Program-made: the position numbers and the translations under genes
Source: an uncultured Leuconostoc sp.
GTDB taxonomy: Bacteria; Bacillota; Bacilli; Lactobacillales; Lactobacillaceae
Reading direction: 5' to 3'
NCBI GenBank assembly: GCA_900554745.1
Contig: USIU01000004.1
Span: 1 to 22,924, forward strand
DNA length: 22,924 nt
Shown: piece by piece, positions 4,987 to 13,402 of the stretch
Numbering within the stretch: position 1 is the stretch's first letter
Layout of the letters: every line of letters begins with the position of its first letter
The notes under the pieces: generated by a model
What the model saw: only the letters and a program-made list of their open reading frames with translations
Databases searched by the model: none
Told to the model about the DNA's origin: nothing

Positions 4987-7495
4987 TATAAAAAAGCTGC
5001 TCTTTATTGGTGCGGGTGCCAATGATTTTGGTCGCGAGGCAGAACATGACGCGGCAATCTATCAAGTGATGCCAGAACTTTGTGGACATGGTATTGATGT
5101 TTTCGTCATTGATGAAAATCCGTATGCGCTCTCTTTGGAAAGCTTGGCGGCGACTGCTTATTGGCAACCGCTAACGGTCGCTAACATTAAAACCATCATC
5201 AAAGAAAATCACATCGATACCGTGATGCCGTTGTTTGGTGGGGAAGCGTCTTTACGAATCTGGGCGGAAGTGGTCCAAAGTTGGTCGCACGGTGACGGCA
5301 CGCTGCCACATACCCTCGGGCTCAGTATTGAGATGTTACTGAAAGTCAATAACTTACCCGCATTAACGCAGTTGATGGCCGAAAATGGGTTACCTGTGAT
5401 TACCAATTATGTGCTGAAGGCACAAGACGAAGCAAATGAATTATTGCGTGAATTGCATTTGCCACTCATGGTGCGGGCTTTGCATCCCAATCAAACGAAT
5501 ACGCGTCATATTATTGAACGATTAGATGAATTTGAAGATGCCATTAACCTCGCAAAATCACAGTCTGTGACGCAAGAAGTCATCATTTCACGTGCTATCA
5601 ACGGTCTGAAAGAAGTTAGTTTAGAAATTTTACGTGATGCACGTGGCAATAAAATGCAAATTGGTGCCAGTGAAGATATGGATCCGATTGGGATTCATAC
5701 GGCTGATTCCTTAAGCGTGTCACCAATTTTGACCATTCAGGATCAGTTGATTAGTCAGATGCGTAACTATGCTTTTCGGGTCGCTGATATCTTGCAATTG
5801 AAAGGAATTATGCATGTCCAGTTTGCAGTCGATGACGACACTGATAAAATTTATGTGATTAAAGTGTCGCCTTATATTGACCAAATGGCAACGCGCATGG
5901 CTTTGGCGACAGGGTACCCAACGATGTTGGTGGCTATGAATTTGGCTATGGGGATTCCGTTAGAAGATATCGTCTTGCCGCATAACTTTGGCCCACAAAC
6001 AGCAATGATGGAACCGATGATGGATCACGTGGTGGTTAAATTACCAGTCTTTCCATTTGGTGAACTGGCTGAAGCTGGGGTTCATGTGAAACGGCAATTG
6101 AATAGTGTGCAGAAATCGGTGGGCTCAACACTTGGCTTTGGTCGGACATTTATTGAATCGTTGGAAAAGGCCATTCGATCAGCACATTTTAACAATGCTA
6201 GTTTCTCGCCAACAAATATGGCACATATTAATGATGATGAACTGATTCAGCAACTCATTCATCCACAAGATAATCGCGTACTCCTGCTGATTGAGGCGAT
6301 CAAACGTGGGTATGAAATTGATGAACTGGCGGAATTAACGGACATCGATGAGTTTTTCTTTCATCAGTTACAACATTTACATCAATTAGAAACAGCCATT
6401 GAGGCCGATGTTGACAGTATTACGGCGTTAAGACGCGGGAAAAGATATGGGTTGTCAGATGGGTTGATTGCGCGTTTTTGGCACACTGATTTTAATATCA
6501 TTCGTACGTTAGCGCAAGAACACCATATTGATGTCACCTATAAGGCAGTGGAGCCTTCGGCCGGAGAATTTCCAGAAAATGCGCGCCAGTATTATGCAAC
6601 CTTTGAATCAGAAAATGAATCGAAGCAGGTCGCTAAAAACACGATGTTGGTGATTGGCTCTGGCGCGTTTCGGATGGGTGATGCGGCTTCTGGTGGGTAT
6701 GCCACAGCCATTACTTTATCCGAATTACGCCGGTTGCAGCACCCAACGATTATCATGAATAACAATCCTAGCGATGCCACTTTGTTACCACATTTGGCGG
6801 ATAAACAGTATTTAGAACCACTGGAAATTTCTGATGTGATGCAAGTTGTTGAGTTGGAGAAGCCGCAAGCCATTATTATTCCAGGAAACCGACGTAAGTT
6901 AATTCGGGCGTTACGGGCGTTAGGACAACACGTTGTGATTTTACCGAAAGAAAAACATACGCCTAGCGGACCAGATGAAAATGAATCGGAGTTTGCATTA
7001 AACGTCTTTTTTGATGGTGAAAAAGTTTACCCCATCAATGTGACCCAACATATGGCTGGCGAGATGCGTATTATTGCACCAGCCGGTGAGGTGCCGAGTC
7101 ATTTGTTAGCAACAACCAAAACACTCGAAAATCCTGGTGTTTATCAAGTTATTTGGTATGAAAAAACGGTGCAATGGCGACACACGGTTGATTTGGCAGC
7201 ACTTGATGATGGCACTTGGTTACGGCCAATGCCGTTTGGGCAGATTGCTTTCTTGACGAAAGTGACGCATATTGAATGGCTACGCTTGACTATTCGGGCT
7301 GCTTTGCATGAGCTGACGGCACAAGATTTGTTGTTATTAGCGGATATTGCCCATCATGCAAAGGTGCAACAGTTAGCCTTGGTGGCAGCTGACGTGAATT
7401 ATCGTTTGCATTTGCAACCGAGTGAAGTCATTGATGGCACAAGATTTGAAATGGGAGTTGGGGTAAGTGATTATGGGCGATCGGAAGAAGTATGA
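4961..7495 (+). CDS. carB: Truncated, divergent CarB-like protein
   Basis: Resembles the large subunit of carbamoyl phosphate synthase but is 844 aa against about 1060. The first half keeps the outline (DPIGIHTADSL, an ATGYP segment, then the central helical domain with AIKRGYEIDELAELT). Its ATP site is altered: the Gly-rich loop after VRPA is replaced by HPNQTNTRH near 175-183, and the metal/ATP motif EVNPR reads K301-V-S303-P-Y305. The second half begins with a recognisable MLVIGSGAFRMG and NNNPSD, but GGQT is replaced by PGNRRK. The second ATP-grasp is shortened to remnants (LRPMPFGQIAFLTKVT), and the C-terminal allosteric domain is essentially absent. Synthesis of carbamoyl phosphate looks impossible. 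The frame is open throughout and overlaps carA (26 bases) and the next gene (29 bases), so it is translated in an operon. Its actual role is unknown. Confidence 0.8.
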   Translation: MSNISTNTNIKKLLFIGAGANDFGREAEHDAAIYQVMPELCGHGIDVFVIDENPYALSLESLAATAYWQPLTVANIKTIIKENHIDTVMPLFGGEASLRIWAEVVQSWSHGDGTLPHTLGLSIEMLLKVNNLPALTQLMAENGLPVITNYVLKAQDEANELLRELHLPLMVRALHPNQTNTRHIIERLDEFEDAINLAKSQSVTQEVIISRAINGLKEVSLEILRDARGNKMQIGASEDMDPIGIHTADSLSVSPILTIQDQLISQMRNYAFRVADILQLKGIMHVQFAVDDDTDKIYVIKVSPYIDQMATRMALATGYPTMLVAMNLAMGIPLEDIVLPHNFGPQTAMMEPMMDHVVVKLPVFPFGELAEAGVHVKRQLNSVQKSVGSTLGFGRTFIESLEKAIRSAHFNNASFSPTNMAHINDDELIQQLIHPQDNRVLLLIEAIKRGYEIDELAELTDIDEFFFHQLQHLHQLETAIEADVDSITALRRGKRYGLSDGLIARFWHTDFNIIRTLAQEHHIDVTYKAVEPSAGEFPENARQYYATFESENESKQVAKNTMLVIGSGAFRMGDAASGGYATAITLSELRRLQHPTIIMNNNPSDATLLPHLADKQYLEPLEISDVMQVVELEKPQAIIIPGNRRKLIRALRALGQHVVILPKEKHTPSGPDENESEFALNVFFDGEKVYPINVTQHMAGEMRIIAPAGEVPSHLLATTKTLENPGVYQVIWYEKTVQWRHTVDLAALDDGTWLRPMPFGQIAFLTKVTHIEWLRLTIRAALHELTAQDLLLLADIAHHAKVQQLALVAADVNYRLHLQPSEVIDGTRFEMGVGVSDYGRSEEV

Positions 7496-7766
7496 GACGC
7501 ATCTTTTTAAGGGGATCTTGGTGACGCAAAATGCATCGGGTCACTTTGAACCGAAAGCCGAAGCGACGCCACATTTATGGCGGACGGGCAAACACACCAA
7601 AGGACAATTTAAACAAATTGGGCAAATTTTCCTGACAGAAAATGGTCAATCGGTGGCGGTTTTACAGCAAGCTGACTTAGCCTTTAAACAACGCCATGAT
7701 TTCACACCACTCCAGCGGTGGACTTCAGAATACGTACCGCTTGATTTATTGACGAAGTGGTTATAA
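7467..7766 (+). CDS. Unknown small basic protein, 99 aa
   Basis: No family recognised. The protein is soluble, rich in Lys, Gln and Thr, with no signal peptide or membrane segment. A middle segment (HLWRTGKHTKGQFKQIGQIF) alternates basic and hydrophobic residues. GTG at 7467 has GGGAG 9 bases upstream; ATG 7473, with GGGG 9 bases upstream, would shorten it by two residues. It overlaps the end of carB by 29 bases and is followed at once by a terminator, so it is the last gene of the pyrR-car cluster and is probably co-translated with carB. It may work with the divergent CarAB pair, but only position suggests this. Confidence 0.65.
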   Translation: MIMGDRKKYETHLFKGILVTQNASGHFEPKAEATPHLWRTGKHTKGQFKQIGQIFLTENGQSVAVLQQADLAFKQRHDFTPLQRWTSEYVPLDLLTKWL

Positions 7767-7795
7767 AAAACCTGAACATCATGTTCAGGTTTTTT
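7765..7795. terminator. Bidirectional terminator between carB cluster and MFS gene
   Basis: A-run, ACCTGAAC (7770-7777), a 5-base loop, GTTCAGGT (7783-7790), T-run to 7795. The plus-strand gene stops 4 bases before the stem; the minus-strand MFS stop codon TAA (7794-7796) lies in the T-run. One hairpin serves both converging units. Confidence 0.9.
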
Positions 7796-9029
7796 ATATG
7801 CGCGCCGGCTTAATATGTTTACTGGTAAAGTGAAAGAGCGTTGCATTGATGATAATGATGAGGCCACTGAAAATAAATATGGCGCGATAATCATATAAAC
7901 TGGCGACAACGGCCCCCATCATTGGGCCAATCACAGAACCTAATGACTGAAAACTTTGGTTATAACTGAAAATCCGACTCGTCATTTCAGTTGGGGAGTT
8001 CTTTGAGAGTAAGGTTTGAACGGCTGGTAACATTGTGGCATCACTAATCCCGACTAAAAATCTAAAGAACATCAGCATACCAATACTTGTGACAAAGGCA
8101 GTTGGGATAAAGGCAATCACCCCAATCATAAACCCAATTTTAATCATCCGATGGGTCCCGACGCGATCCCCAAGGCGACCAAAACGGGGCGCAGCAATCA
8201 CGGTAGCGATACCGGGCATCGCCGCCACAATCCCGGCGATAAACGTGGTGTCAGTCCCATGATGCAAAATTTCGCGAACAAATAAACTGACAATTGGATT
8301 AATCGCTGTGTTGACGGTTTGGACTAACATCGTAGTGACAAATAGGCCGACAATCAGTGGTTTGTTGGGGATGTGTTGCCAAAGTGTTGTGGTAGAGACA
8401 CGTGATACGCGCAGAGCAGCAGGGCGGGGTGATTCTTTAACCAGTAACAACGTCAGGACAAACACGAGAAATAAGATGAGACCAGTAATATGGAAGGACG
8501 TACGGTAACTAAAAAAGGTCGCTAATATCCCACCAAATAGGGGACCCACCAAATTACCAGCGGTCATGCCAGTGACTAAAATTCCCAGGGCTTTGCCGGC
8601 ATGCTTTTTCGGGGTTTGAGTGGCAACTAGCGCATTGGCGTTGGAAATAAAACCGCCCATAGCGCCTTGCAAGGCACGTAAGATAAATAATTGCCACACA
8701 TTGGTCACGTTTCCCATTAAAAATAACACAATGGCCATTCCCAATGCGGCCCGCAACAACATGAGCTTGCGCCCTTTACTGTCGGCCAATTTACCCCAAA
8801 AAGGCGAGACAATCGCTGTTACTAAAAAAGAAACGGCAAAGACAGCACTAGAATAAAAGCTTAATTGATCTTTATCAAATGTCCCTAAGGTATCAATGTA
8901 AAGGGACAAGAAAGGCATGACCTCACTCAATGCAACCCCGGTCATAAAGACGCCAAACCAAAGCACAAAGACGTTTCTTTGCCACAATGGTTCGCCATCT
9001 GACTGGGATTCTTGCGTGTTTTCAGGCAT
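7794..9029 (-). CDS. MFS drug exporter, DHA1 (PmrA/MdtG-like) family
   Basis: Twelve-helix major facilitator protein of the proton-driven multidrug exporter group; substrate unknown. The loop 2-3 motif A reads GKLADSKGRK, followed by the RALQGAMGGF segment of helix 4 and GILVTGMTAGNLVGPLFGG in helix 5 (motif C-like). A second motif-A-like RFGRLGDRVG occurs in the C-terminal half. The start chosen, ATG 9027-9029 (MPENTQESQ), has GGAGG 9 bases upstream and gives 411 aa. Starting further upstream would add a Lys/Arg-rich 21-residue tail without a ribosome binding site. A perfect TTGACA (9078-9083, minus strand) lies upstream, but its -10 is weak. The gene stands alone, convergent with the car cluster and divergent from rel. 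Confidence 0.88.
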   Translation of the reverse strand: MPENTQESQSDGEPLWQRNVFVLWFGVFMTGVALSEVMPFLSLYIDTLGTFDKDQLSFYSSAVFAVSFLVTAIVSPFWGKLADSKGRKLMLLRAALGMAIVLFLMGNVTNVWQLFILRALQGAMGGFISNANALVATQTPKKHAGKALGILVTGMTAGNLVGPLFGGILATFFSYRTSFHITGLILFLVFVLTLLLVKESPRPAALRVSRVSTTTLWQHIPNKPLIVGLFVTTMLVQTVNTAINPIVSLFVREILHHGTDTTFIAGIVAAMPGIATVIAAPRFGRLGDRVGTHRMIKIGFMIGVIAFIPTAFVTSIGMLMFFRFLVGISDATMLPAVQTLLSKNSPTEMTSRIFSYNQSFQSLGSVIGPMMGAVVASLYDYRAIFIFSGLIIIINATLFHFTSKHIKPARI

Positions 9030-9107
9030 ATCGGTTTTCCTCCGAGAAAAAATTGATATTCTTAGTTTATGCTTCTTTGTCAAAATATGCACGCTTTAAG
9101 ACTTAAC

Positions 9108-9136
9108 TTGTGAATGAATTAAATATTTATTATAAT
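9108..9136 (+). promoter_or_regulatory. Promoter of rel
   Basis: TTGTGA (9108-9113), 17 bases, then perfect TATAAT (9131-9136). Start near 9143, giving a 5' leader of about 165 bases before ATG 9307. A small palindrome TACGTT-TGAA-AACGTA sits at the presumed 5' end of the RNA. Confidence 0.75.
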
Positions 9137-9208
9137 GAAACTACGTTTGAAAACGTATCAAGGCATGTTGCGGTTTTTTAAATAGTGATGTGTCTTCCGG
9201 AATTAAAT

Positions 9209-9309
9209 GAAGGGAATGTGCTTTCTTGCATACACTTGTTTGAAGTACATCGACCAGATTTGGCGATCGATCAAACGACTGTGTGCTCATCAGCACGCAA
9301 AATAATATG
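9209..9309 (+). promoter_or_regulatory. Long hairpin between Shine-Dalgarno and start of rel
   Basis: GAAGGGAA (9209-9216) is the only Shine-Dalgarno; it lies 90 bases before ATG 9307. The segment 9217-9297 can fold into one rod of about 27 pairs. TGTGCT (9217-9222) pairs with AGCACG (9292-9297), GC..ACAC (9228-9235) with GTGTGC (9281-9286), TTGTTTGA (9236-9243) with TCAAACGA (9271-9278), and ATCGaCCA (9249-9256) with TGGCGAT (9261-9267). Folded, only 9 bases (9298-9306) separate Shine-Dalgarno and ATG. A competing local hairpin pairs 9280-9287 with 9292-9299, so the leader could switch. Confidence 0.6.
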
Positions 9310-11544
9310 GCAAGAACGAAGAGCTATTCAGGACAAGAAGTCCTTGATATGGTTGGGCAATACATGGCACCAGCAGATGCCGAGAAAGTCAAACTGGCTT
9401 ATGACTGGGCATCAGAGCTCCACCACAATCAGTTCAGAAAATCTGGTGAACCTTATATTATTCACCCCATTCAGGTGGCGGGGATTCTAGCCGAACTTAA
9501 GATGGATACGGCAACAGTGATCTCGGGTTATCTGCATGATGTGGTGGAGGATACACCGGCCACTACCCAAGACATCGAAGATAAGTTTGGGGCAACGATT
9601 GCCCAAATTATTGACGGTGTCACGAAGATTAGTAAAATCGAGTACAAAAATTCACGAGAACAGCTTGCGGAAAACCACCGAAAGCTGCTTTTAGCCATGT
9701 CTAAAGATATTCGTGTGATTATTGTCAAACTGGCGGATCGTTTACACAATATGCGCACATTAGGGGCGTTACGAGAAGAAAAGCAACGGCGCATTGCCAG
9801 TGAAACGTTAGATATTTACGCCCCATTGGCAGATCGTTTAGGGATTAGTACGATTAAATGGGAACTGGAAGACTTAGCCTTGAGCTATTTGGATCCGGAA
9901 AAGTACTATATGATTGCGTCACAAATGAATATGAAACGTGACGAACGGATTCAGTATGTGCAAGAAGCGGTGACAGAAATCACCCAAGCGATTCAAGATC
10001 TTGAACTAGAAAATGTCAGTGTTTACGGGCGACCAAAGCATATTTATTCCATTTATCGGAAGATGACGGACAAACACAAAGCATTTGAAGAAATTTATGA
10101 TTTGTCTGCGGTGCGTGTGTTAACGGATACGATTCCAGATACGTATGCCGTGTTGGGGGCTATTCATTCAAAATGGATGCCGCTCCCAGGTCGTTTCAAA
10201 GATTACATTGCGTTGCCTAAAGCCAATGGCTATCAAAGTTTGCATACCACGGTGATTGGGCCAAGTGGTCGTCCGTTAGAAGTGCAGATTCGGACGCATA
10301 CGATGCATGAAGTCGCCGAGTTCGGGGTAGCCGCACACTGGGCCTATAAGAAAAATAAGGGCTCGAACAAAGAAGCTAAAGTCAACGACCAAAATCAACA
10401 GGCATTGAACGTTATTCAAGGCATTTTGGAATTACAAGAAGACGCCAAGAACGCTGAAGACTTCATGGCTGGCGTCCAAGGCGACCTCTTTAGTGACCGC
10501 GTTTATGCGTTCACCCCCCGTGGGGATGTCTTTGAATTGGCAAAGGGTGCTGGACCACTCGATATGGCTTTCTCCATTCATACGAATGTTGGGATTAAAA
10601 CAACCGGGGCGAAAGTTAATGGTCGCATTGTGCCCCTAGATTATAAAATCAAAACCGGTGATATTATTGAAATCATCACCAGCTCAACGGCTAAGCCAAG
10701 CCGTGACTGGTTGGATATTGTTTCAACCCGACGAGCACGAAATAAGATTAAGCAATATTTTAAGCAACTTGACCGCGAAGATAACATCGAAGCTGGCCGT
10801 GACCTGTTAGCCCGTATTTTACAAGATACTGGCTTTGATCCGTCAGCGATTTTAACGGTTGATCGGTTAGTTAAAACAGCTGAAGCACTCCATTATCATA
10901 CGTATGAAGATATGTTGGCTGCCCTTGGTTATGGCGATGTGGCCGTACCGGGTGTTGCCAACAAGTTAACCGAAGCGATTCGTGAAGCACAACAAGAAGC
11001 AGAAACGGCGGAATTGCAACGCGAACTGCTGGAGGAAGGCCACGAAATTAAACGGGTTGAAACGGCACTTACCCAACGACAAAAAGCTACCGCAGACGAT
11101 ATTGTCATTGCTGGCGTGGATAACTTGCTAGTCCGTTTAGGGCGTTGCTGTACACCAGTCCCCGGGGATGCCGTGACTGGGTATATTACCAAAGGCCGTG
11201 GGATTTCGGTCCATCGCGTTGGTTGTCCAAACATTCGGGCGGCCGAGACCCAAGGGCAACGTTTAGTTGATGTACAATGGGAAGATGAAAAAGGGCTCAA
11301 GCCTAATTATGATGCGGATTTAACGGTTCATGGCGAAAATCGCAATGGCTTACTCAATGACGTCTTACGGGCCGTCAATGGTCGGACCAAATTTGTGAAC
11401 TCAGTCAATGGCCATGTGACCAAAAATGGGATGGCACAAGTGTCACTATCGATTGGTGTGAAGAACAGTGAGCAGCTTGGCAACATTATGGATGCCCTTA
11501 ACAACCTGCCGGCAGTCTATGATGTGGAGCGCACATTCCATTAA
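9307..11544 (+). CDS. rel: Bifunctional (p)ppGpp synthetase/hydrolase Rel
   Basis: Cytosolic stringent-response enzyme that makes (p)ppGpp on starved ribosomes and hydrolyses it otherwise. Domain order is complete for a long RSH protein. The HD hydrolase comes first (HH near residue 40, HDVVEDT near 77). The synthetase follows (YDLSAVRV, RFKDY, KANGYQSLHTTV), with the RxKD form typical of bifunctional Gram-positive enzymes. Then come TGS (DRVYAFTPRGDVFEL, about 390-455), a helical region, the Cys-containing RCCTPVPGD segment and a C-terminal ACT domain. ATG 9307 gives 745 aa beginning MARTKSYSGQEVLDMV, as in relatives; GTG 9283 would add eight residues and has no Shine-Dalgarno either. It has its own promoter and a highly structured leader. 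dtd follows after one inserted gene, as in the common rel-dtd arrangement. Confidence 0.96.
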   Translation: MARTKSYSGQEVLDMVGQYMAPADAEKVKLAYDWASELHHNQFRKSGEPYIIHPIQVAGILAELKMDTATVISGYLHDVVEDTPATTQDIEDKFGATIAQIIDGVTKISKIEYKNSREQLAENHRKLLLAMSKDIRVIIVKLADRLHNMRTLGALREEKQRRIASETLDIYAPLADRLGISTIKWELEDLALSYLDPEKYYMIASQMNMKRDERIQYVQEAVTEITQAIQDLELENVSVYGRPKHIYSIYRKMTDKHKAFEEIYDLSAVRVLTDTIPDTYAVLGAIHSKWMPLPGRFKDYIALPKANGYQSLHTTVIGPSGRPLEVQIRTHTMHEVAEFGVAAHWAYKKNKGSNKEAKVNDQNQQALNVIQGILELQEDAKNAEDFMAGVQGDLFSDRVYAFTPRGDVFELAKGAGPLDMAFSIHTNVGIKTTGAKVNGRIVPLDYKIKTGDIIEIITSSTAKPSRDWLDIVSTRRARNKIKQYFKQLDREDNIEAGRDLLARILQDTGFDPSAILTVDRLVKTAEALHYHTYEDMLAALGYGDVAVPGVANKLTEAIREAQQEAETAELQRELLEEGHEIKRVETALTQRQKATADDIVIAGVDNLLVRLGRCCTPVPGDAVTGYITKGRGISVHRVGCPNIRAAETQGQRLVDVQWEDEKGLKPNYDADLTVHGENRNGLLNDVLRAVNGRTKFVNSVNGHVTKNGMAQVSLSIGVKNSEQLGNIMDALNNLPAVYDVERTFH

Positions 11545-11632
11545 AAACGGGTGGGAACATTTTTTATCAAACGATTAGGCGCATTTTCATGCTATATTTT
11601 TAATTATTACTTTTAATTGAAATGAGCGCAAA

Positions 11633-12217
11633 ATGAAGACCCCAATTTTAATGGCCATTGCCCCCATTACCCAAGCACAACAACCAGGGATGCTGTTAGT
11701 TGATAAACAGGCAAAAAAAGTTTACTTTACAGCACAACGCTTACCAGAACCCAAGTCACAAAAATGGCTACTCTGGTTACTGATTACGAGTAGTGTCTTA
11801 GTGACGCCTTATTGGTTGTTTGATAAGTTACTGCATCTACCGCATTTTCCAATTAACCAGCCCATTGTTTGGTGGCTAGTCTTAGCCATTACCCTGGGAA
11901 TTCCAATTTTGGCTTGGTATGTTGGCCGCCAAAAGGTGCATTATGACGTTCAGCAGGTACAACCTTTGACCGTTGATCAAACAACTTTGGACCAGGCGTT
12001 GAAGTATTGGTGGTTTGAGCGTTTATGGGTGGCAACCGTTTTGTTACTGTTGCCACCGACATCAGTCCTTTTTTTAGTACTTTATATGATTAAACGTGAT
12101 CCGTTAGATGCTTTGTTGATTACGGTGCATGCCACGCTGTTTATGCGGCGTTTGATCCCCCACGCATTTTCCCGTATTATGGTGTCTAAACGTGATATTG
12201 AGGAGTGGGTAAAATGA
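11633..12217 (+). CDS. Unknown integral membrane protein, 194 aa
   Basis: No family recognised. A polar N-terminus of about 40 residues is followed by hydrophobic segments near residues 45-63, 78-98 and 131-152, and a weaker one near 157-171, so three or four membrane passes. The loop after the second segment and the C-terminus are charged. The start is uncertain: ATG 11633 has only a poor upstream TGAG, and a GC-rich pair (GCGC 11579-11582 with 11626-11629) flanks the AT-rich leader. Its TGA overlaps the dtd ATG (ATGA), which indicates translational coupling with dtd. It sits between rel and dtd, which are usually adjacent, so it is an insertion specific to some relatives. Confidence 0.7.
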   Translation: MKTPILMAIAPITQAQQPGMLLVDKQAKKVYFTAQRLPEPKSQKWLLWLLITSSVLVTPYWLFDKLLHLPHFPINQPIVWWLVLAITLGIPILAWYVGRQKVHYDVQQVQPLTVDQTTLDQALKYWWFERLWVATVLLLLPPTSVLFLVLYMIKRDPLDALLITVHATLFMRRLIPHAFSRIMVSKRDIEEWVK

Positions 12218-12660
12218 AAGTTGTGTTACAACGTGTCAAATCGGCACAAGTCACGATTGATGACCAAATTGTTGGTCAAATTAACGCAGGTTTTGTGTTA
12301 TTAGTTGGTGTTGCCGATGATGACACCACGGCCGATATTGATTATCTGGTCCGAAAAATTAGTCAACTACGTGTCTTTGAAGATGCTGAGGGACGTATGA
12401 ATTTAAGTATTCAAGCAATTGCCGGTGAGATTTTGTCGATCTCGCAATTTACCTTGTTTGCAGACACAAAGAAAGGCAACCGGCCCAGCTTTACCAAGGC
12501 TGGGCAACCGGATTTTGCTAGTATGATGTATGACCAGTTTAATGCGGCCCTACGGCATACGGGGTTACCGGTTGCAACCGGCCAATTTGGCGCTGATATG
12601 GCTGTGTCATTAGTCAATGATGGTCCCGTGACGATTTTATTTGATACAAAAGACAACTAA
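12214..12660 (+). CDS. dtd: D-aminoacyl-tRNA deacylase
   Basis: Hydrolyses D-aminoacyl-tRNAs (also Gly-tRNA-Ala), recycling tRNA and protecting translation in the cytosol. The 148-aa length is standard. The cross-subunit motifs SQFTLFAD (near residue 77) and DGPVTI (near 137), which build the dimer active site, are intact, as is the N-terminal MKVVLQRVKSAQV. ATG 12214 is preferred over the in-frame GTG at 12205 because AGGAG ends 8 bases before the ATG and overlaps the GTG. Its start overlaps the stop of the preceding membrane protein gene, and its stop directly abuts the terminator. Confidence 0.95.
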   Translation: MKVVLQRVKSAQVTIDDQIVGQINAGFVLLVGVADDDTTADIDYLVRKISQLRVFEDAEGRMNLSIQAIAGEILSISQFTLFADTKKGNRPSFTKAGQPDFASMMYDQFNAALRHTGLPVATGQFGADMAVSLVNDGPVTILFDTKDN

Positions 12661-12689
12661 AAAAGGTTCGGCTTAGCCGAACCTTTTTT
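12661..12689. terminator. Bidirectional terminator between dtd and plsY
   Basis: AAAA, GGTTCGGC (12665-12672), TTA loop, GCCGAACC (12676-12683), then six T. The dtd stop touches the left A-run, and the plsY TAA (12688-12690, minus) lies in the T-run. Serves both converging genes. Confidence 0.93.
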
Positions 12690-13305
12690 AGTTGTGATGC
12701 GTTTTGCGATAGTGATAATACCAACCGAATGGGACGAGACTTTCCGTGCCATTTTTAATGCGTTGGATATTTGAGCGATGGCGGTAAAAGACAAAGCAAG
12801 TTAACGCGGCTGCCACTAAGGTCAAAATGAGATCGTGATAGAAAAATGACGTGATCAGGGCAAAACTAAAGCCAACCATTGAACTCAACGACACCATTGA
12901 CGTGAGCAGTAACATGATAATGAAGACTGCCGAGACCATGATGAAAAATTGTGGGTTATAGGCGAGTAAGACACCAGCCGAAGTGGCGACCGCCTTACCA
13001 CCCTTGAATTTAATCCAAATTGAGAAAGTATGTCCAATAATGGCAGCAATACCAACCAACATGGGATTGATCGTACTATGGAAAAGGAGGGGTAACAAGC
13101 CCGCTGCTGTCCCTTTTAAGAGATCAAGGACCAAGGTCACAGTACCAGCAACTGGGCCAAGCACCCGAAAGGAGTTGGTCGTGCCAATATTACCGGAACC
13201 TTCATCACGAATATCCTTGTGATAAAAAATTAAGCCAATCCAATATCCCGGGAGTAATGACCCGAGAAAGTAGGCACAGACAAACATTAGTATTGTTGAA
13301 AACAT
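12688..13305 (-). CDS. plsY: Acyl-phosphate:glycerol-3-phosphate acyltransferase PlsY
   Basis: Integral membrane enzyme that transfers an acyl group from acyl-phosphate to glycerol-3-phosphate, the first step of phospholipid synthesis in Gram-positive bacteria. The three PlsY motifs are present: GSGNIGTTNSFRVLG (about residues 36-50), GHTFSIWIKFKGGKAVAT (about 91-108) and the C-terminal RHRSNIQRIKNGTE. Five or so hydrophobic segments and 205 aa fit the family. ATG at 13303-13305 has GAGGAG 7 bases upstream. The gene is divergent from parE-parC, as is usual in Lactobacillales, and shares a terminator with dtd. Confidence 0.96.
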   Translation of the reverse strand: MFSTILMFVCAYFLGSLLPGYWIGLIFYHKDIRDEGSGNIGTTNSFRVLGPVAGTVTLVLDLLKGTAAGLLPLLFHSTINPMLVGIAAIIGHTFSIWIKFKGGKAVATSAGVLLAYNPQFFIMVSAVFIIMLLLTSMVSLSSMVGFSFALITSFFYHDLILTLVAAALTCFVFYRHRSNIQRIKNGTESLVPFGWYYHYRKTHHN

Positions 13306-13343
13306 AGTTTAACTCCTCGATATTGTGAATAAACACAAAGTTA

Positions 13344-13352
13344 ATTCTATCA
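13344..13352 (-). promoter_or_regulatory. Extended -10 promoter of plsY
   Basis: On the minus strand TG, one base, TAGAAT (TAGAAT at 13344-13349). No strong -35. About 40 bases upstream of the plsY start codon. Confidence 0.45.
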
Positions 13353-13402
13353 TAAAAAGTGATCGTAAAGGGGGGAACGTATTGGAAATGTTATTTTGAG
13401 TC

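Noticed and set aside
3898..7495. carA and carB as ordinary, active carbamoyl phosphate synthase
   Set aside because: Catalytic Cys and His in CarA and ATP-site Glu, Asn and Arg in CarB are replaced, and CarB lacks about 200 residues.
9185..9490. Plus-strand 101-codon frame across the rel leader and start
   Set aside because: It overlaps the rel coding start in another frame and shows no protein motif; the region is better explained as structured RNA and rel.
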